A stretch of 64,000 nt of DNA from Bacteroidota bacterium (GCA_020160935.1 JAIUPL010000004.1:62001-126000); one strand, 5' to 3'. Positions 1-9,081 are shown, counted from the first letter of the stretch. Made by a program: numbers and translations. Notes: generated from the letters alone by a model not told the origin.

Positions 1-1875
1 ACAGCACTGCAACTGGCAGTGACGACCACCGCACAAACGGCTGTCAACCTCAACGATGGCACGGCTTCCGCCAGCGCTTCGGGCGGTACGCCGGGCTATA
101 CCTATGCCTGGAGCACCGGTGCTACGACATCTGCGCTTTCCAATTTGGCGCCAGGCTCCATTACTGTTACAGTAACGGACGCCAATGGATGTACCGCCAC
201 CCAAATTGCCAATGTGAATAGTTACAACTGCAACCTCAATGCCACCATTTCATCGACAGCGGCTTCCTGTAGCAATGGCGCCAATGGCAGCGCAACAGTG
301 GCTGTGAGCGGCGCTACCGAACCGATCACCTATGCATGGTCGAACTCGGCCAGCACAGCCACCACTAACGGCCTGGCAGCAGGCATATATACGGTGTCTG
401 TTACCGACTTTGCAGGATGCCCGCTGGTGCTCAGTACGATGGTTTCTGCACCGCCTCCCATCACAATAAATATCGTTACGGTAAATGAAAGTGCTGTCGG
501 CGCTGCCGACGGATCTGCCATGGCCCAGGTCAGCGGCGGTACGGGTTCATACTCTTACCTTTGGAGCACAGGCGCTGTAACGGCTTCTATCGGACCACTT
601 GTACCCGGCACTTACACAGTTGTGGTTACGGACGAAAATGGATGCACAAGTCAACAAACGGCTTTGGTACAAAGCATCGCCTGCGACCTGGCTACGGAAT
701 TGGTCGTCACTCCTGTAAAATGCTTCAACACGCCCAGCGGCACAGCCTCTTCTTTTGTTACCGGCGCTGTGGGCGATGTGACGTATATCTGGAGTAACGG
801 TGCTACAACAGAAATCGTTGAGAACCTGAACATCGGAACCATAACAGTCACTGTAACCGATGGGGTAGGCTGCAGCACGGTGAGTGAAGCCGATATCGTT
901 GGCCCGGCAAGTGCGCTGGAAGTACAGGTAGTCAATATCACGGGTGTACCCTGCCCACAGGATCAAAGCGGTTCGGCTACGCCAGCCATTGCGGGTGGCT
1001 GGGGCCAGCCATACACCTTCCAGTTTTCCTGGGGCGTTGGAGGTTTCAGTGACTTCCCTGCAGGCACTTATTCATTTACGGTGACAGATGCGGGAGGCTG
1101 TTCTGTGGTAGCAGGTTTCAACATTGAAGTACTCGACGACACACCGCCACTGGTGGTTTGCCCGGATAACATGGTGCTTTGCGGCGCCAACCTGTTCGAT
1201 TACCCAACGCCACAGGTTATAGACAACTGTGGCGGCAACCTGGCGCCTACATTGATGAGCGGATTGGCCAGCGGTTCTATATTCCTCGATGGCGTTTCCA
1301 CACAGGTATTCATGGCAACGGACGCATCCGGTAACACGGGTACCTGCTCCTTCGACGTAGTGGTATATCCTATTTCAGATATTCTTATCGACAGCGTTCA
1401 GAATGATGTTGGTGGAGCAAGCACAGGGGCTATTTTTGTGCAAATAGTAGGTGAATCTGGCCCCTACACTTACCAATGGATCAGAAATGGAGAAGTAGTG
1501 GCCAACACGGAAGACCTCACTGGCGTGTTTACCGGCACCTATACGCTCATTGCTACGGATATAAACGGCTGTACGGTTCAATTGGCGCCTGTGTTTGTCG
1601 ACAATGTAGTGGGTACCGACAATCCTGCCAGCCTCGCTGCCAAGATCAAACTCTGGCCCAATCCGGCAGGTAATTCGTTCCGGGTTGACATGAACGGTTT
1701 CGAAACATCGGATATGTCTATTTTGAACGCGCAGGGGCGCCTGGTTCGCACCTTGCAGCCGACGGAATGGAACGATGCGATTGAAATATCCGAATTGCCG
1801 ACCGGTTTTTATTACCTGAAAGTGATTGGCCGAAACGGTCATTGTCAGGTGGTGAAATGGGTGAAAGGCGAGTAG
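1..1875 (+). CDS. SprB-repeat surface protein with type A T9SS sorting domain (5' end outside window)
   Basis: The reading frame is open from the first base, so the N-terminus and signal peptide lie outside the window. The visible 624 codons hold about five SprB-type modules of 70-90 residues, each with a Y-x-W-S-x-G-A core, a G-x-Y/I-T-V-T-V-T-D-x-x-G-C strand and paired cysteines. A HYR-like module follows at nt 1135-1370 (D-x-T-P-P start, I-D-N-C-G centre). Another SprB-like unit comes next, and the protein ends in a type A sorting domain at nt 1640-1875 (WPNPAG, then LPTGFYYLKVIGRNG). In Bacteroidota such proteins are exported by the type IX system and anchored or released at the cell surface; SprB repeats occur in gliding adhesins. 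No enzymatic domain is visible in this part. A hairpin terminator follows directly. Confidence 0.9.
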   Translation, partial: TALQLAVTTTAQTAVNLNDGTASASASGGTPGYTYAWSTGATTSALSNLAPGSITVTVTDANGCTATQIANVNSYNCNLNATISSTAASCSNGANGSATVAVSGATEPITYAWSNSASTATTNGLAAGIYTVSVTDFAGCPLVLSTMVSAPPPITINIVTVNESAVGAADGSAMAQVSGGTGSYSYLWSTGAVTASIGPLVPGTYTVVVTDENGCTSQQTALVQSIACDLATELVVTPVKCFNTPSGTASSFVTGAVGDVTYIWSNGATTEIVENLNIGTITVTVTDGVGCSTVSEADIVGPASALEVQVVNITGVPCPQDQSGSATPAIAGGWGQPYTFQFSWGVGGFSDFPAGTYSFTVTDAGGCSVVAGFNIEVLDDTPPLVVCPDNMVLCGANLFDYPTPQVIDNCGGNLAPTLMSGLASGSIFLDGVSTQVFMATDASGNTGTCSFDVVVYPISDILIDSVQNDVGGASTGAIFVQIVGESGPYTYQWIRNGEVVANTEDLTGVFTGTYTLIATDINGCTVQLAPVFVDNVVGTDNPASLAAKIKLWPNPAGNSFRVDMNGFETSDMSILNAQGRLVRTLQPTEWNDAIEISELPTGFYYLKVIGRNGHCQVVKWVKGE

Positions 1876-1915
1876 GAAATCTTGCTTTGCCCTGGCAAGC
1901 ATAAAGTACCTGTAC

Positions 1916-1965
1916 GAGTCGTACGAATCAGTAATTTAGCCGCTGATTCGTACGACTCTTTTTTT
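1916..1965 (+). terminator. Rho-independent terminator after the SprB-repeat gene
   Basis: A perfect 15-bp inverted repeat (arms 1916-1930 and 1944-1958, starting gagtcgtacgaatca) has a 13-nt loop and is followed by a run of seven T (1959-1965). It ends only 9 nt before the start codon chosen for the aminotransferase, so that gene would need a promoter inside or very near the hairpin, or leaderless read-through. Confidence 0.85.
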
Positions 1966-1974
1966 GCCCATACC

Positions 1975-3120
1975 ATGATACATATTGAATCCAAATTTCC
2001 CAACCTCGGCACTACCATTTTCACTGTTATGTCGGGCCTGGCCAACCAGGTCGGCGCCATCAACCTGTCGCAAGGCTTTCCCAACTACAACCCTTCACCG
2101 CGTTTGCAGCGGCTGGTGACGGAACACATGGAACGCGGCGACAACCAGTATGCGCCCATGCCGGGTGTGCCGCTCCTGCGCGAACGCATCGCAGGAAAAA
2201 TAGAGCAGATGTACGGCAAGCAGGTCAGCCCTGACACAGAAATTACCGTAACAGCCGGAGGCACACAGGCCATTTTTTGCGCCATCGCTGCATTTGTGCG
2301 CCCCGGCGACGAGGTGATTCTGCTCGAACCCTGCTACGATTCCTATCGGCCTTCCGTGGAAACAGTGGGCGGGATAGTGGTAACACATACCTTGTCAGCG
2401 CCGGATTATCGGGTCGACTGGGCGGCTGTGAAACAACTCATCACCCCCCGCACCCGCATGCTGTGTATCAACACGCCGCAAAACCCGACCGGCACCATTC
2501 TCACCGAAGCCGATATGCTGGCCATCCAGGAAATGCTGCGGGGGACAGATGTGCTGCTGATGAGCGATGAAGTGTACGAGCACCTCATTTTTGATGGAGA
2601 AGCACACGCATCCGTGCTGCGCTACCCCGAACTGTATGCACGCAGCCTCGCCATTTATTCTTTCGGCAAAACCTACCACAACACCGGCTGGAAAACGGGC
2701 TACTGCGTGGCGCCACCCGAACTAACCCGCGAGTTCCGCAAAGTGCACCAGTTCAACGTTTTCAGCGGGAATCACCCCATGCAGGCCGCCTTCGCCGATT
2801 TTATGGCCGACCCTTCGGAATACATCGGATTGCCGGATTTTTACCAGCAAAAACGCGATTTTTTCCTGCAAGCCATGGCAAATACGCGTTTCAAACCGCT
2901 TACCTGTAAGGGAACGTATTTCCAGTTGTTCGATTACAGCGGCATCAGCGACGAACACGATCTGGATTTTTGTAAACGCATCACCGTGGAATACGGCGTG
3001 GCGGCTATTCCCGTATCGGCGTTTTATTCGGACGGACGCGATGACAAGGTGATTCGCCTGTGTTTTGCCAAAACGGAGGATTTGCTGGAACGGGCGGGGA
3101 AGGCACTGGAGAAACTTTGA
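1975..3120 (+). CDS. Methionine/kynurenine-type aminotransferase (class I/II, PLP-dependent)
   Basis: 381-residue fold-type I aminotransferase. The N-terminal INLSQGFPNYNP, the NTPQNPTGT motif and the SFGKTYHNTGWKTGY segment with the PLP-binding lysine (K232) match the YbdL/methionine aminotransferase and kynurenine-oxoglutarate transaminase group, which transaminates methionine, often in methionine salvage. The substrate is inferred from family resemblance. The frame is open from 1882, but the upstream part reads through a terminator hairpin; ATG 1975 gives the usual family length and the expected N-terminus. The stop codon is the first triplet of the palindrome shared with the convergent gene. 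Confidence 0.9.
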   Translation: MIHIESKFPNLGTTIFTVMSGLANQVGAINLSQGFPNYNPSPRLQRLVTEHMERGDNQYAPMPGVPLLRERIAGKIEQMYGKQVSPDTEITVTAGGTQAIFCAIAAFVRPGDEVILLEPCYDSYRPSVETVGGIVVTHTLSAPDYRVDWAAVKQLITPRTRMLCINTPQNPTGTILTEADMLAIQEMLRGTDVLLMSDEVYEHLIFDGEAHASVLRYPELYARSLAIYSFGKTYHNTGWKTGYCVAPPELTREFRKVHQFNVFSGNHPMQAAFADFMADPSEYIGLPDFYQQKRDFFLQAMANTRFKPLTCKGTYFQLFDYSGISDEHDLDFCKRITVEYGVAAIPVSAFYSDGRDDKVIRLCFAKTEDLLERAGKALEKL

Positions 3121-3244
3121 GACACGGATTACGCGGATTTTATACGGATTTGCACGGATTTGATTTGTGGTATGGAAGCATCTCTTCTTTCCCCTCAATC
3201 CAATCCGCGCAAATCCGTATAAAATCCGCGCAATCCGTGTCTCA
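3118..3244. repeat. Stop-to-stop palindrome between convergent genes
   Basis: Two 48-nt arms (3118-3165 and 3197-3244) pair at about 45 of 48 positions. The left arm begins with the TGA stop of the aminotransferase and the right arm ends with the reverse complement of the TGA stop of the dehydrogenase. The arms are built from a degenerate acacggatt / gcggatt unit. It may act as a bidirectional terminator; its internal repetition and exact gene-to-gene span are unusual. Confidence 0.85.
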
Positions 3245-4399
3245 GTAGAAAGTTTGTCCCTGCCGGTGCATTTTTCGCAACAACGGGCTGCACCGATACC
3301 GGTCTTCCAGGTATTCGACGTACAGGGCGTCGAGTCTTTCAATTACAGTAGCAATACCGATTTCGTCGGCCCAGGCGAGGAGGCCTTTCGGGTAGTTCAC
3401 GCCGCGTGTCATGGCGAGATCGATGTCGTCGCGGCTGGCAATGCGCCAGTGCAGGGCGTCTGCTGCTTCATTGATCAGCATGACGAGAATTCGATTGGCA
3501 ATTTCAGCGCCCAGCACTTTGTCCTGCATGGGCTGGGGCTGTACGGCATCGGGGCGGTAATCGTAAAATCCGCGACCTGATTTCCGACCGAAAAAATGCG
3601 AGTCGACCAGTCTTTTTTGCGTGAAAGACGGTTTGTAACGAGGGTCGTAGTAGAAATTCTGAAACACGACCTCCGTCACGGCGTAGTTGATGTCATTTCC
3701 GATAAAATCCATCAGTTCGAACGGCCCCATCCGGAACCCGGCCAGGTCGCGCATGGCCCAGTCGATGGTAGCAATATCTGCGATGCCTTCATCGAGCATA
3801 CGCAGCGCTTCCCCGTAGTAAGGGCGAGCCACGCGGTTGACGATAAATCCGGGTGTATCCTTGGCGATGACGGTCACTTTTCCCCAACTGTCGATCAGTT
3901 TTTTGCCGCGCTCCACGATGTCACTTTGTGTTTGCAGGGCAGGAATAATTTCCACTAATTTCATCAGCGGGGCCGGGTTGAAAAAATGCACGCCCAGGAT
4001 GCGCTCCGGGTGGCGGAGCGGGGCGCCCATAGCGGAAATGGAAAGGGAGGAGGTATTGCTGGCCAGGATGGTGCTTTCCGGAACCACGGCCTCCATACTT
4101 TTGAAGGCGATCTGCTTGGCATCAATGTCTTCCACGATGGCTTCAATGATCATGCTGCAATCGCGGAAAGCGCTCATATGATCTGCAAACTGGATGCGGC
4201 TGAACAGGGAATAGGCCTCGGAATCGGTAATTTTTCCGCGTTCCGTCAGTGCCTTCATGGAGGCTTGAATGCCTTTGCTGGCTTTGGAAAGAGCGGTAGG
4301 GAGATGATCGCAAAGAATCACTTTATGGCCGGCTGCTGCTGCCACCTGGGCAATTCCGCTGCCCATGGCGCCGGCGCCGAGCACACCTATGGTATCCAT
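3242..4399 (-). CDS. 3-hydroxyacyl-CoA dehydrogenase (3-hydroxybutyryl-CoA dehydrogenase type)
   Basis: 385-residue NAD-dependent dehydrogenase that would oxidise (S)-3-hydroxyacyl-CoA in beta-oxidation or related acyl-CoA pathways. The N-terminus carries a Rossmann motif (GVLGAGAMGSGIAQ). The catalytic-histidine region reads GVHFFNPAPLMKLVEII and is followed by TPGFIVNRV. Two C-terminal 3HCDH domains are present, the first ending FGRKSGRGFYDY and the second around RGVNYPKGLLAWADEIG. The start at 4399 places the Rossmann fold at the N-terminus; upstream in-frame sequence has no family match. It converges on the aminotransferase through a palindrome that includes both stop codons. Substrate chain length cannot be read from the sequence. 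Confidence 0.93.
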   Translation of the reverse strand: MDTIGVLGAGAMGSGIAQVAAAAGHKVILCDHLPTALSKASKGIQASMKALTERGKITDSEAYSLFSRIQFADHMSAFRDCSMIIEAIVEDIDAKQIAFKSMEAVVPESTILASNTSSLSISAMGAPLRHPERILGVHFFNPAPLMKLVEIIPALQTQSDIVERGKKLIDSWGKVTVIAKDTPGFIVNRVARPYYGEALRMLDEGIADIATIDWAMRDLAGFRMGPFELMDFIGNDINYAVTEVVFQNFYYDPRYKPSFTQKRLVDSHFFGRKSGRGFYDYRPDAVQPQPMQDKVLGAEIANRILVMLINEAADALHWRIASRDDIDLAMTRGVNYPKGLLAWADEIGIATVIERLDALYVEYLEDRYRCSPLLRKMHRQGQTFY

Positions 4400-4481
4400 A
4401 TAATTTGGGTTACTGGTTAGTTCAAACAGTCTCTTGGGCGCGCAAAGGTAGCGCTTGATCGACAATTTTCAGCAACCCATG

Positions 4482-5768
4482 CTATTGCTTGTATTTGCCC
4501 TCGAAGCGCCGATACAGTTGTTTTTGTTTGTTGTCGAGGTTGATTTCACGCCCCTGAATAAAAGCGGCCGTCACCTGACTGCTGCGCATGTCGAGTGCAT
4601 CGCCTTCGCTGATGAAAAGCGTGGCATCTTTCCCTGTGCTGAGCGAGCCGCAGCGCTCATCGATGCCCAAAATCCGGGCGGTGTGCAAGGTGAGCGCCTG
4701 CACGGCAGCCTCCGCGGGCAACCCGAAGCCGACGGCCTGGCCCGCCTGGAATGCGACATTGCGCTGCTGCCAGGCAGAAATGTCGGAGAAAGCGAAAACA
4801 ACACCTTTTTCATGTAGTTGCGCGGCTGTTTTGTACGGCTGATCGATGTCTTCATCCTCGCGGGCAGGCAGGCGGTGTGTGCGCGACAAAATCACCGGCA
4901 CCGCATGCGTTTTCAGGAAATCGGCCATCAGCCAGGCATCTTCTGCGCCGACGAGCACAGGTTTTGCACCGTATTTTTCGGAAAAAAGTACGGCATCGCG
5001 CATGGCCCGGGCATTACCCGCGTGCAGGTACAGTTTTCTTTGTCCGCCGAACAGCCCGCGCATAGACTCGAATTTCAGATTAGTTACTTCCGGTTTTTCC
5101 ACCTGCGCATATGCTTGTGCGGCTTCAAAAAAAGTGTTCAGTTGTTGCACATCGCGTTCGTAGGTGTCGGTACGCGGTGCATCGGGCCCTTCCTGCCGAT
5201 TGGTTGGACTCGGCGGATTGGGCCAGTTGAGGTGAATGCCCTCATCGGTTTTGAAGGCAGCATCCTCCCAGTTCCAAGCATCGAGTTGTACCACCGACGA
5301 CATGCCGGAAATAACGCCTCCGGTCGGCACCGTTTGGGCCAACAGCACGCCGTTGGAGCGAATGGTGGGCAAAATATCGGAGTCGGTATTGTAGGCTACA
5401 AGGGCGCGCAGTTGCGGGTTATAGCCCCCCACATCAGACGCGTCGAGGGTAGGGCGGGCGGCGTCGATGCCGATCAATCCAAGTTGTGTGTTGGGCGCTA
5501 TGAAGCCCGGATACACGTGTTTGCCCGAGGCGTCGAATATTTTGGCAAACTGATTCCGGTCGAGGCGTATCACCGTTGCATCGGCCACCATGGTCAGTTT
5601 TCCGTTTTCAAATGCAATGGCGCTGTTCTGGATCACGGTGCCGTCGCCCACATGCGCCGTAGCGCCATAGATCAGGATAGCGCCTTTTTGCGGCGGGGCA
5701 GGGACGGGTGTTTGGGCGTTCATGGCCGTGGTGATGAGGGCAAGCAGGATGGTGGAAAATCTGTTCAT
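4482..5768 (-). CDS. Secreted amidohydrolase-like protein lacking the HxH metal motif
   Basis: 428 residues with an N-terminal signal peptide (MNRFSTILLALITTAMNAQ), so probably exported. The fold follows the imidazolonepropionase-like amidohydrolase family: an N-terminal beta-sandwich (GATAHVGDGTVIQNSAIAFENG), a KHVYPGFIAPNTQLG strand and a C-terminal LTLHTARILGIDERCGSLSTGKDATL segment. Active members have D/H-x-H-x-H just after PGFI; here that place reads APNTQLGL, so the first two metal histidines are absent. One His (YLHAG) and a late Asp (FAFSD) remain. It is therefore either a degenerate member or a member of a subfamily that binds metal differently. A very large inverted repeat lies directly upstream. 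Confidence 0.8.
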   Translation of the reverse strand: MNRFSTILLALITTAMNAQTPVPAPPQKGAILIYGATAHVGDGTVIQNSAIAFENGKLTMVADATVIRLDRNQFAKIFDASGKHVYPGFIAPNTQLGLIGIDAARPTLDASDVGGYNPQLRALVAYNTDSDILPTIRSNGVLLAQTVPTGGVISGMSSVVQLDAWNWEDAAFKTDEGIHLNWPNPPSPTNRQEGPDAPRTDTYERDVQQLNTFFEAAQAYAQVEKPEVTNLKFESMRGLFGGQRKLYLHAGNARAMRDAVLFSEKYGAKPVLVGAEDAWLMADFLKTHAVPVILSRTHRLPAREDEDIDQPYKTAAQLHEKGVVFAFSDISAWQQRNVAFQAGQAVGFGLPAEAAVQALTLHTARILGIDERCGSLSTGKDATLFISEGDALDMRSSQVTAAFIQGREINLDNKQKQLYRRFEGKYKQ

Positions 5769-5780
5769 GGTACTGATTTT

Positions 5781-6220
5781 TTGTTATCAGTTATTGGTTA
5801 TCTTTTATCAGGGGTGGTAAGGGGAGATTGGTTTTTCAGGCTGGAGGCTCGGGAAGGGTTGAGTTGGTTGAGGAGTTGAGTTGGTTGAGAGGTTGAGTTG
5901 GTTGAGAGGTTGAGTTGGGTGAGAGGTTGAGTTGGTTGAGGAGTTGAGAGGTTGAGTTGGGTGAGGAGTTGATATTCAGCCACGCAGCAGCCGGAGTAAG
6001 GTTTTGGATCACATGAGTGGCCAACCTTCAACCTCTCAACTCCTCAACCAACTCAACCTCTCACCCAACTCAACTCCTCAACCAACTCAACCTCTCAACC
6101 AACTCAACCTCTCACCCAACTCAACCTCTCACCCAACTCAACTCCTCAACCTCTCAACCCTTCCCGAGCCTCCAGCCTGAAAAACCAATCTCCCCTTTCC
6201 ACCCCTGATAACCAATAACT
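5781..6220. repeat. Very long composite inverted repeat of gttgag/gttgggtgag units
   Basis: This fills the gap between the FAH-family gene stop (6219) and the amidohydrolase start (5768). The left arm is roughly 5789-5971 and the right arm roughly 6023-6220. The outer 60 nt are non-repetitive and nearly perfect (gttattggttatc, ggggagattggtttttcagg, ctggaggctcgggaaggg). The inner parts are tandem gttgag, gttggttgag and gttgggtgag units, with their complements opposite. The single-copy centre at about 5972-6022 includes the stretch cacgcagcagccggagtaag. Folded as RNA or single-stranded DNA it would form a hairpin of about 180 bp. Confidence 0.9.
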
Positions 6221-6830
6221 ACCTGACCTGACACGCCAACAACCGCTCCCCTTCCAAAAATCCCTCCAGTAAATCGCCGATCTGCATGGGGCCGACGCCC
6301 GCGGGCGTACCTGTGAAAACATAGTCGCCCTTTTGCACGGTGAAATACCGGGAGATGTGGCAGATCAAGGAGTCGAATGAAAAAAGCAGGTCGCGCGTGT
6401 GGCCGTCCTGCACCACTTCTCCGTTCTTTTTCAATTGAAAATGAATGTCTTGCGGGTTTTTCAGTTCCTCGATGGGCACAAAGCGGCTCAGGGGCGCCGA
6501 GCGGTCGAAACCTTTGGCGATTTCCCAGGGCTGACCTTTATCCTTGAGTTTGTCTTGCAAGTCGCGGGCGGTGAAGTCGATGCCGAATGCCACAGCGTCG
6601 TAGTAACGCGCTGCAAATTCGGGCTGTACGGAGCGGCCGTTTTTGGCGATGCGCAGCACGATTTCCCCTTCGTAGTGGATATTTTTACTAAAATCAGGGT
6701 GGTAAAAATGCCGGTTGTTGAGCAGCAGCGCCGTCGGCGGTTTCATAAAAATGAGCGGCTCTGCCGGAATGGGGTTGTTGAGTTCGCGGGCGTGGTCGGC
6801 GTAATTGCGGCCGATGCAGAATATTTTCAT
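6219..6830 (-). CDS. Fumarylacetoacetate hydrolase (FAH) family protein
   Basis: 203 residues, the short form of the FAH fold typical of acylpyruvases and related C-C bond hydrolases or decarboxylases. Family motifs are CIGRNYADHARELNN at the N-terminus, the metal-binding glutamates in IHYEGEIVLRI, FGIDFTARDLQ, KGFDRSAPLS and FTGTPAGVGPM near the end. It starts 6 nt after the ddl stop codon on the same strand, so mltA, ddl and this gene probably form one transcript. The substrate is unknown. Its TAG stop codon lies in the outer end of the large inverted repeat. Confidence 0.9.
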   Translation of the reverse strand: MKIFCIGRNYADHARELNNPIPAEPLIFMKPPTALLLNNRHFYHPDFSKNIHYEGEIVLRIAKNGRSVQPEFAARYYDAVAFGIDFTARDLQDKLKDKGQPWEIAKGFDRSAPLSRFVPIEELKNPQDIHFQLKKNGEVVQDGHTRDLLFSFDSLICHISRYFTVQKGDYVFTGTPAGVGPMQIGDLLEGFLEGERLLACQVR

Positions 6831-6836
6831 GCCAGA

Positions 6837-7811
6837 CTATCGAGGGTTGGATGAACACGCTTCTTCAATCAGCAGGGCAAAAAATTCGCCGAGCTCCCAG
6901 CCGTGGGCCTGTGCCTGCTGCGGAATAATGCTGGCCGGCGAAATGCCCGGAATGGTATTCGGTTCGAGCAGGTGAAACGTATCGCCCACCAGAATGTAGT
7001 CGATGCGAATAGCGCCCTTGCATTTCAGCAGGTCGTAAATTTTGCCGGTACGTTCCTGACACTGGCGCGTGAGTTCGGCTGACAGATCAGCCGGCGTCAC
7101 TTCCTTCGATTTGCCTTCGTATTTGGCGGCAAAATCAAAGAATTCTGTTTCGGGAATGATTTCCGTAACGGGCAGTACCACCACTTTGCCATTTACGCGC
7201 AGCACGCCGTTAGAAAATTCGCGGCCGGGCATAAACGCCTCCACCATCACTTCGTTGCTGTAGCGGAAAGCGTCTTCGATAGCCGGGCGCAGGGTCTCGG
7301 CCGTTTTTACTTTCGTGACGCCAAAACTGGAGCCGTTGTCGTTGGGTTTTACAAACAGGGGAAGGCCCAGTTGCAGCAATTTGACCTCATCGATCGGCTC
7401 GCCTTTGCGCAGCAGTTCCGAAGGCGCCATCGGGATGCCGTAGGGCGCCAGTTGGAGTTTGGTGTTGTGTTTGCTCATGGTGAGCGCGCTCACATACCCG
7501 TCGCAGCAGGTGTAGGGCACACCCATCAGTTCGAGGTATCCCTGCAATTTGCCGTCTTCCAGCGGGCTGCCGTGCAGGGCGGCAAAAGCCGCGTCGAAGC
7601 GGATTTTCTCCCCGTCGGCCAGCGTGAGGGAAAAATTGTTTTTATCCACTGCAATACCCGTATCCAGGTCTTTCCAGTCGGCTTTTTGAATATCGATCAA
7701 AAACGTGCGGTACCGATCTTTGGGCAGGTGGTCGCGCACGACTGCGCCACTTTTCAGCGAAATGACCCGTTCGGCGGAGTCGCCGCCGGTCAGAATAGCA
7801 ATATTTTTCAT
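6837..7811 (-). CDS. ddl: D-alanine--D-alanine ligase
   Basis: 324-residue ATP-grasp ligase that makes D-Ala-D-Ala for the peptidoglycan stem peptide in the cytoplasm. Visible motifs are ILTGGDSAERVISLKSG (N-terminal domain), FAALHGSPLEDGKLQGYLE, VKPNDNGSSFGV (ATP-grasp), EAFMPGREFSNGVL and the metal/substrate segment LLEPNTIPGISPASIIPQQ. ATG 7811 lies 2 nt after the mltA stop, which points to translational coupling. The partner D-alanine racemase activity and MurF are encoded as one fusion at 31816-34305. Confidence 0.95.
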   Translation of the reverse strand: MKNIAILTGGDSAERVISLKSGAVVRDHLPKDRYRTFLIDIQKADWKDLDTGIAVDKNNFSLTLADGEKIRFDAAFAALHGSPLEDGKLQGYLELMGVPYTCCDGYVSALTMSKHNTKLQLAPYGIPMAPSELLRKGEPIDEVKLLQLGLPLFVKPNDNGSSFGVTKVKTAETLRPAIEDAFRYSNEVMVEAFMPGREFSNGVLRVNGKVVVLPVTEIIPETEFFDFAAKYEGKSKEVTPADLSAELTRQCQERTGKIYDLLKCKGAIRIDYILVGDTFHLLEPNTIPGISPASIIPQQAQAHGWELGEFFALLIEEACSSNPR

Positions 7812-7813
7812 GA

Positions 7814-8911
7814 TTATTTTTCTTTGGGCAAAAGTAGCCAAAGTCGTCCGAAACGATTGATTTTTCGCGCCTCCTGCAAACCTTGCTGGCCCATGCCGCA
7901 GTAGAGGTCGATGCGTTTGGTGGTTTTGATGGCTCCACCGCGGTCTTGAGCGAAAATAATGCGGTATTTGTAGCCTTTCAGGCGGCCAGCGGCATCAATA
8001 TCGGGCAATTCGGCGAGCAGGGTACTACCGATCGGAATGTAGCGCGTGTCTACGGCTGCCGAGTAGCCCGCCGTGAGCGGGAAGAAGCCCGCGCCCAAGA
8101 TTTTTTCGTCTATTTCCTGAAAAAACACATACGTGCCGCCTGTGCCTTTCACCGAACCGCCGAAACCGAAGTGTTCGCGTTTTCCGTCGGGGAATTCGAC
8201 GAGGCAGGAGCCTTGCAACTGTGCATTTTGCAGTTCTTTTTTGCTGGAAAGCCAGGCGAGTTCGAGGCCTTTGCCGGCCAGTGCGCCTGCTTCAATGGCC
8301 GCCGGGTTGGGCACGCCGGAAGCGGGGCGTTTCAGCATGGGGTAGGAAAATTCCGGCGTTTGTGTCCGACTTGCCTTGATCAGCGGGGTGTAATAGCCCG
8401 TCACACGCACCTTGTCTTTGTTCAGATCAGTATTGATGCTGTAAAAATCGAAGGTTGTGAGCAGTACATTCGGGTCGAGCAACTGTATATTTTCCAGCAG
8501 TTCGACGGTGCGCAACATTTCACTTTGGGTAATGCCGGAAGCGCCGCGTACGGAGGAATCCTTGCGGCGCAGGTAGTTGGCCTGTTCGTACATGGCCTGC
8601 AGCATCAGTGGATCGAAGGCCAGGTAAGGTATGGTATCGGGTACGCCGGGGCGCAGCACGGCATTGGAGAGTTTGCGTTTTTTTCGCGCACCTTTTTTGC
8701 TTTCTTCGGGTTCAGGCTCTGGTTCGAGCGCCGCAGCCACGGTGTTTTCCTTTGCCGCTTCCTTTTTGGTAGTCAGTACGGCATTTTCAGAAGTTGCCTT
8801 GAAAGGAATGAGCACTTTCTCCGGTGCAGTGTGGTGCATTACCCAGAGAGAAGTGAGACACGCCAGCAATGGAAGTGCGTCCAGCAACAGAATTCTTTTT
8901 GTCAGCGACAT
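7814..8911 (-). CDS. mltA: MltA-type lytic murein transglycosylase
   Basis: About 365 residues. An N-terminal hydrophobic anchor (ILLLDALPLLACLTSLWVM) is followed by a low-complexity Glu/Lys linker (EPEPEPEESKKGARKKRK) and then the MltA and 3D domains: VRVTGYYTPLIKASRTQTPEFSYP, SCLVEFPDGKREHFGFGGS, GFFPLTAGYSAAVDTRYIPIG and the 3D signature IFAQDRGGAIKTTKRIDLYCG. The family cleaves the glycan strand to 1,6-anhydro products. ATG 9001 is an alternative start, but a -7-like element (acctttgc on the minus strand, about 9006-9013) lies almost on top of it, so ATG 8911 is preferred. It is followed directly by ddl. Confidence 0.85.
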   Translation of the reverse strand: MSLTKRILLLDALPLLACLTSLWVMHHTAPEKVLIPFKATSENAVLTTKKEAAKENTVAAALEPEPEPEESKKGARKKRKLSNAVLRPGVPDTIPYLAFDPLMLQAMYEQANYLRRKDSSVRGASGITQSEMLRTVELLENIQLLDPNVLLTTFDFYSINTDLNKDKVRVTGYYTPLIKASRTQTPEFSYPMLKRPASGVPNPAAIEAGALAGKGLELAWLSSKKELQNAQLQGSCLVEFPDGKREHFGFGGSVKGTGGTYVFFQEIDEKILGAGFFPLTAGYSAAVDTRYIPIGSTLLAELPDIDAAGRLKGYKYRIIFAQDRGGAIKTTKRIDLYCGMGQQGLQEARKINRFGRLWLLLPKEK

Positions 8912-9081
8912 ACGTGGGAGGACTTTCGCTATGTCAAAAGTAGCAGGTTTGTTGAGAAAGTCGCCTGTGTTGGAATAATTTTCTGTAGTGATTTTTCGCA
9001 TGATTCTGCAAAGGTGCGCATTTCTCGCAAAATTTTATTCTAAAAGTGCCATTTTGCTGTCCCTAACTCCGTGGATCGTAG

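Noticed and set aside
5781-6220. Possible CRISPR array, because of the regular short units
   Set aside because: Units are contiguous or nearly so, there are no unique spacers, the two halves are complementary, and there are no cas genes.
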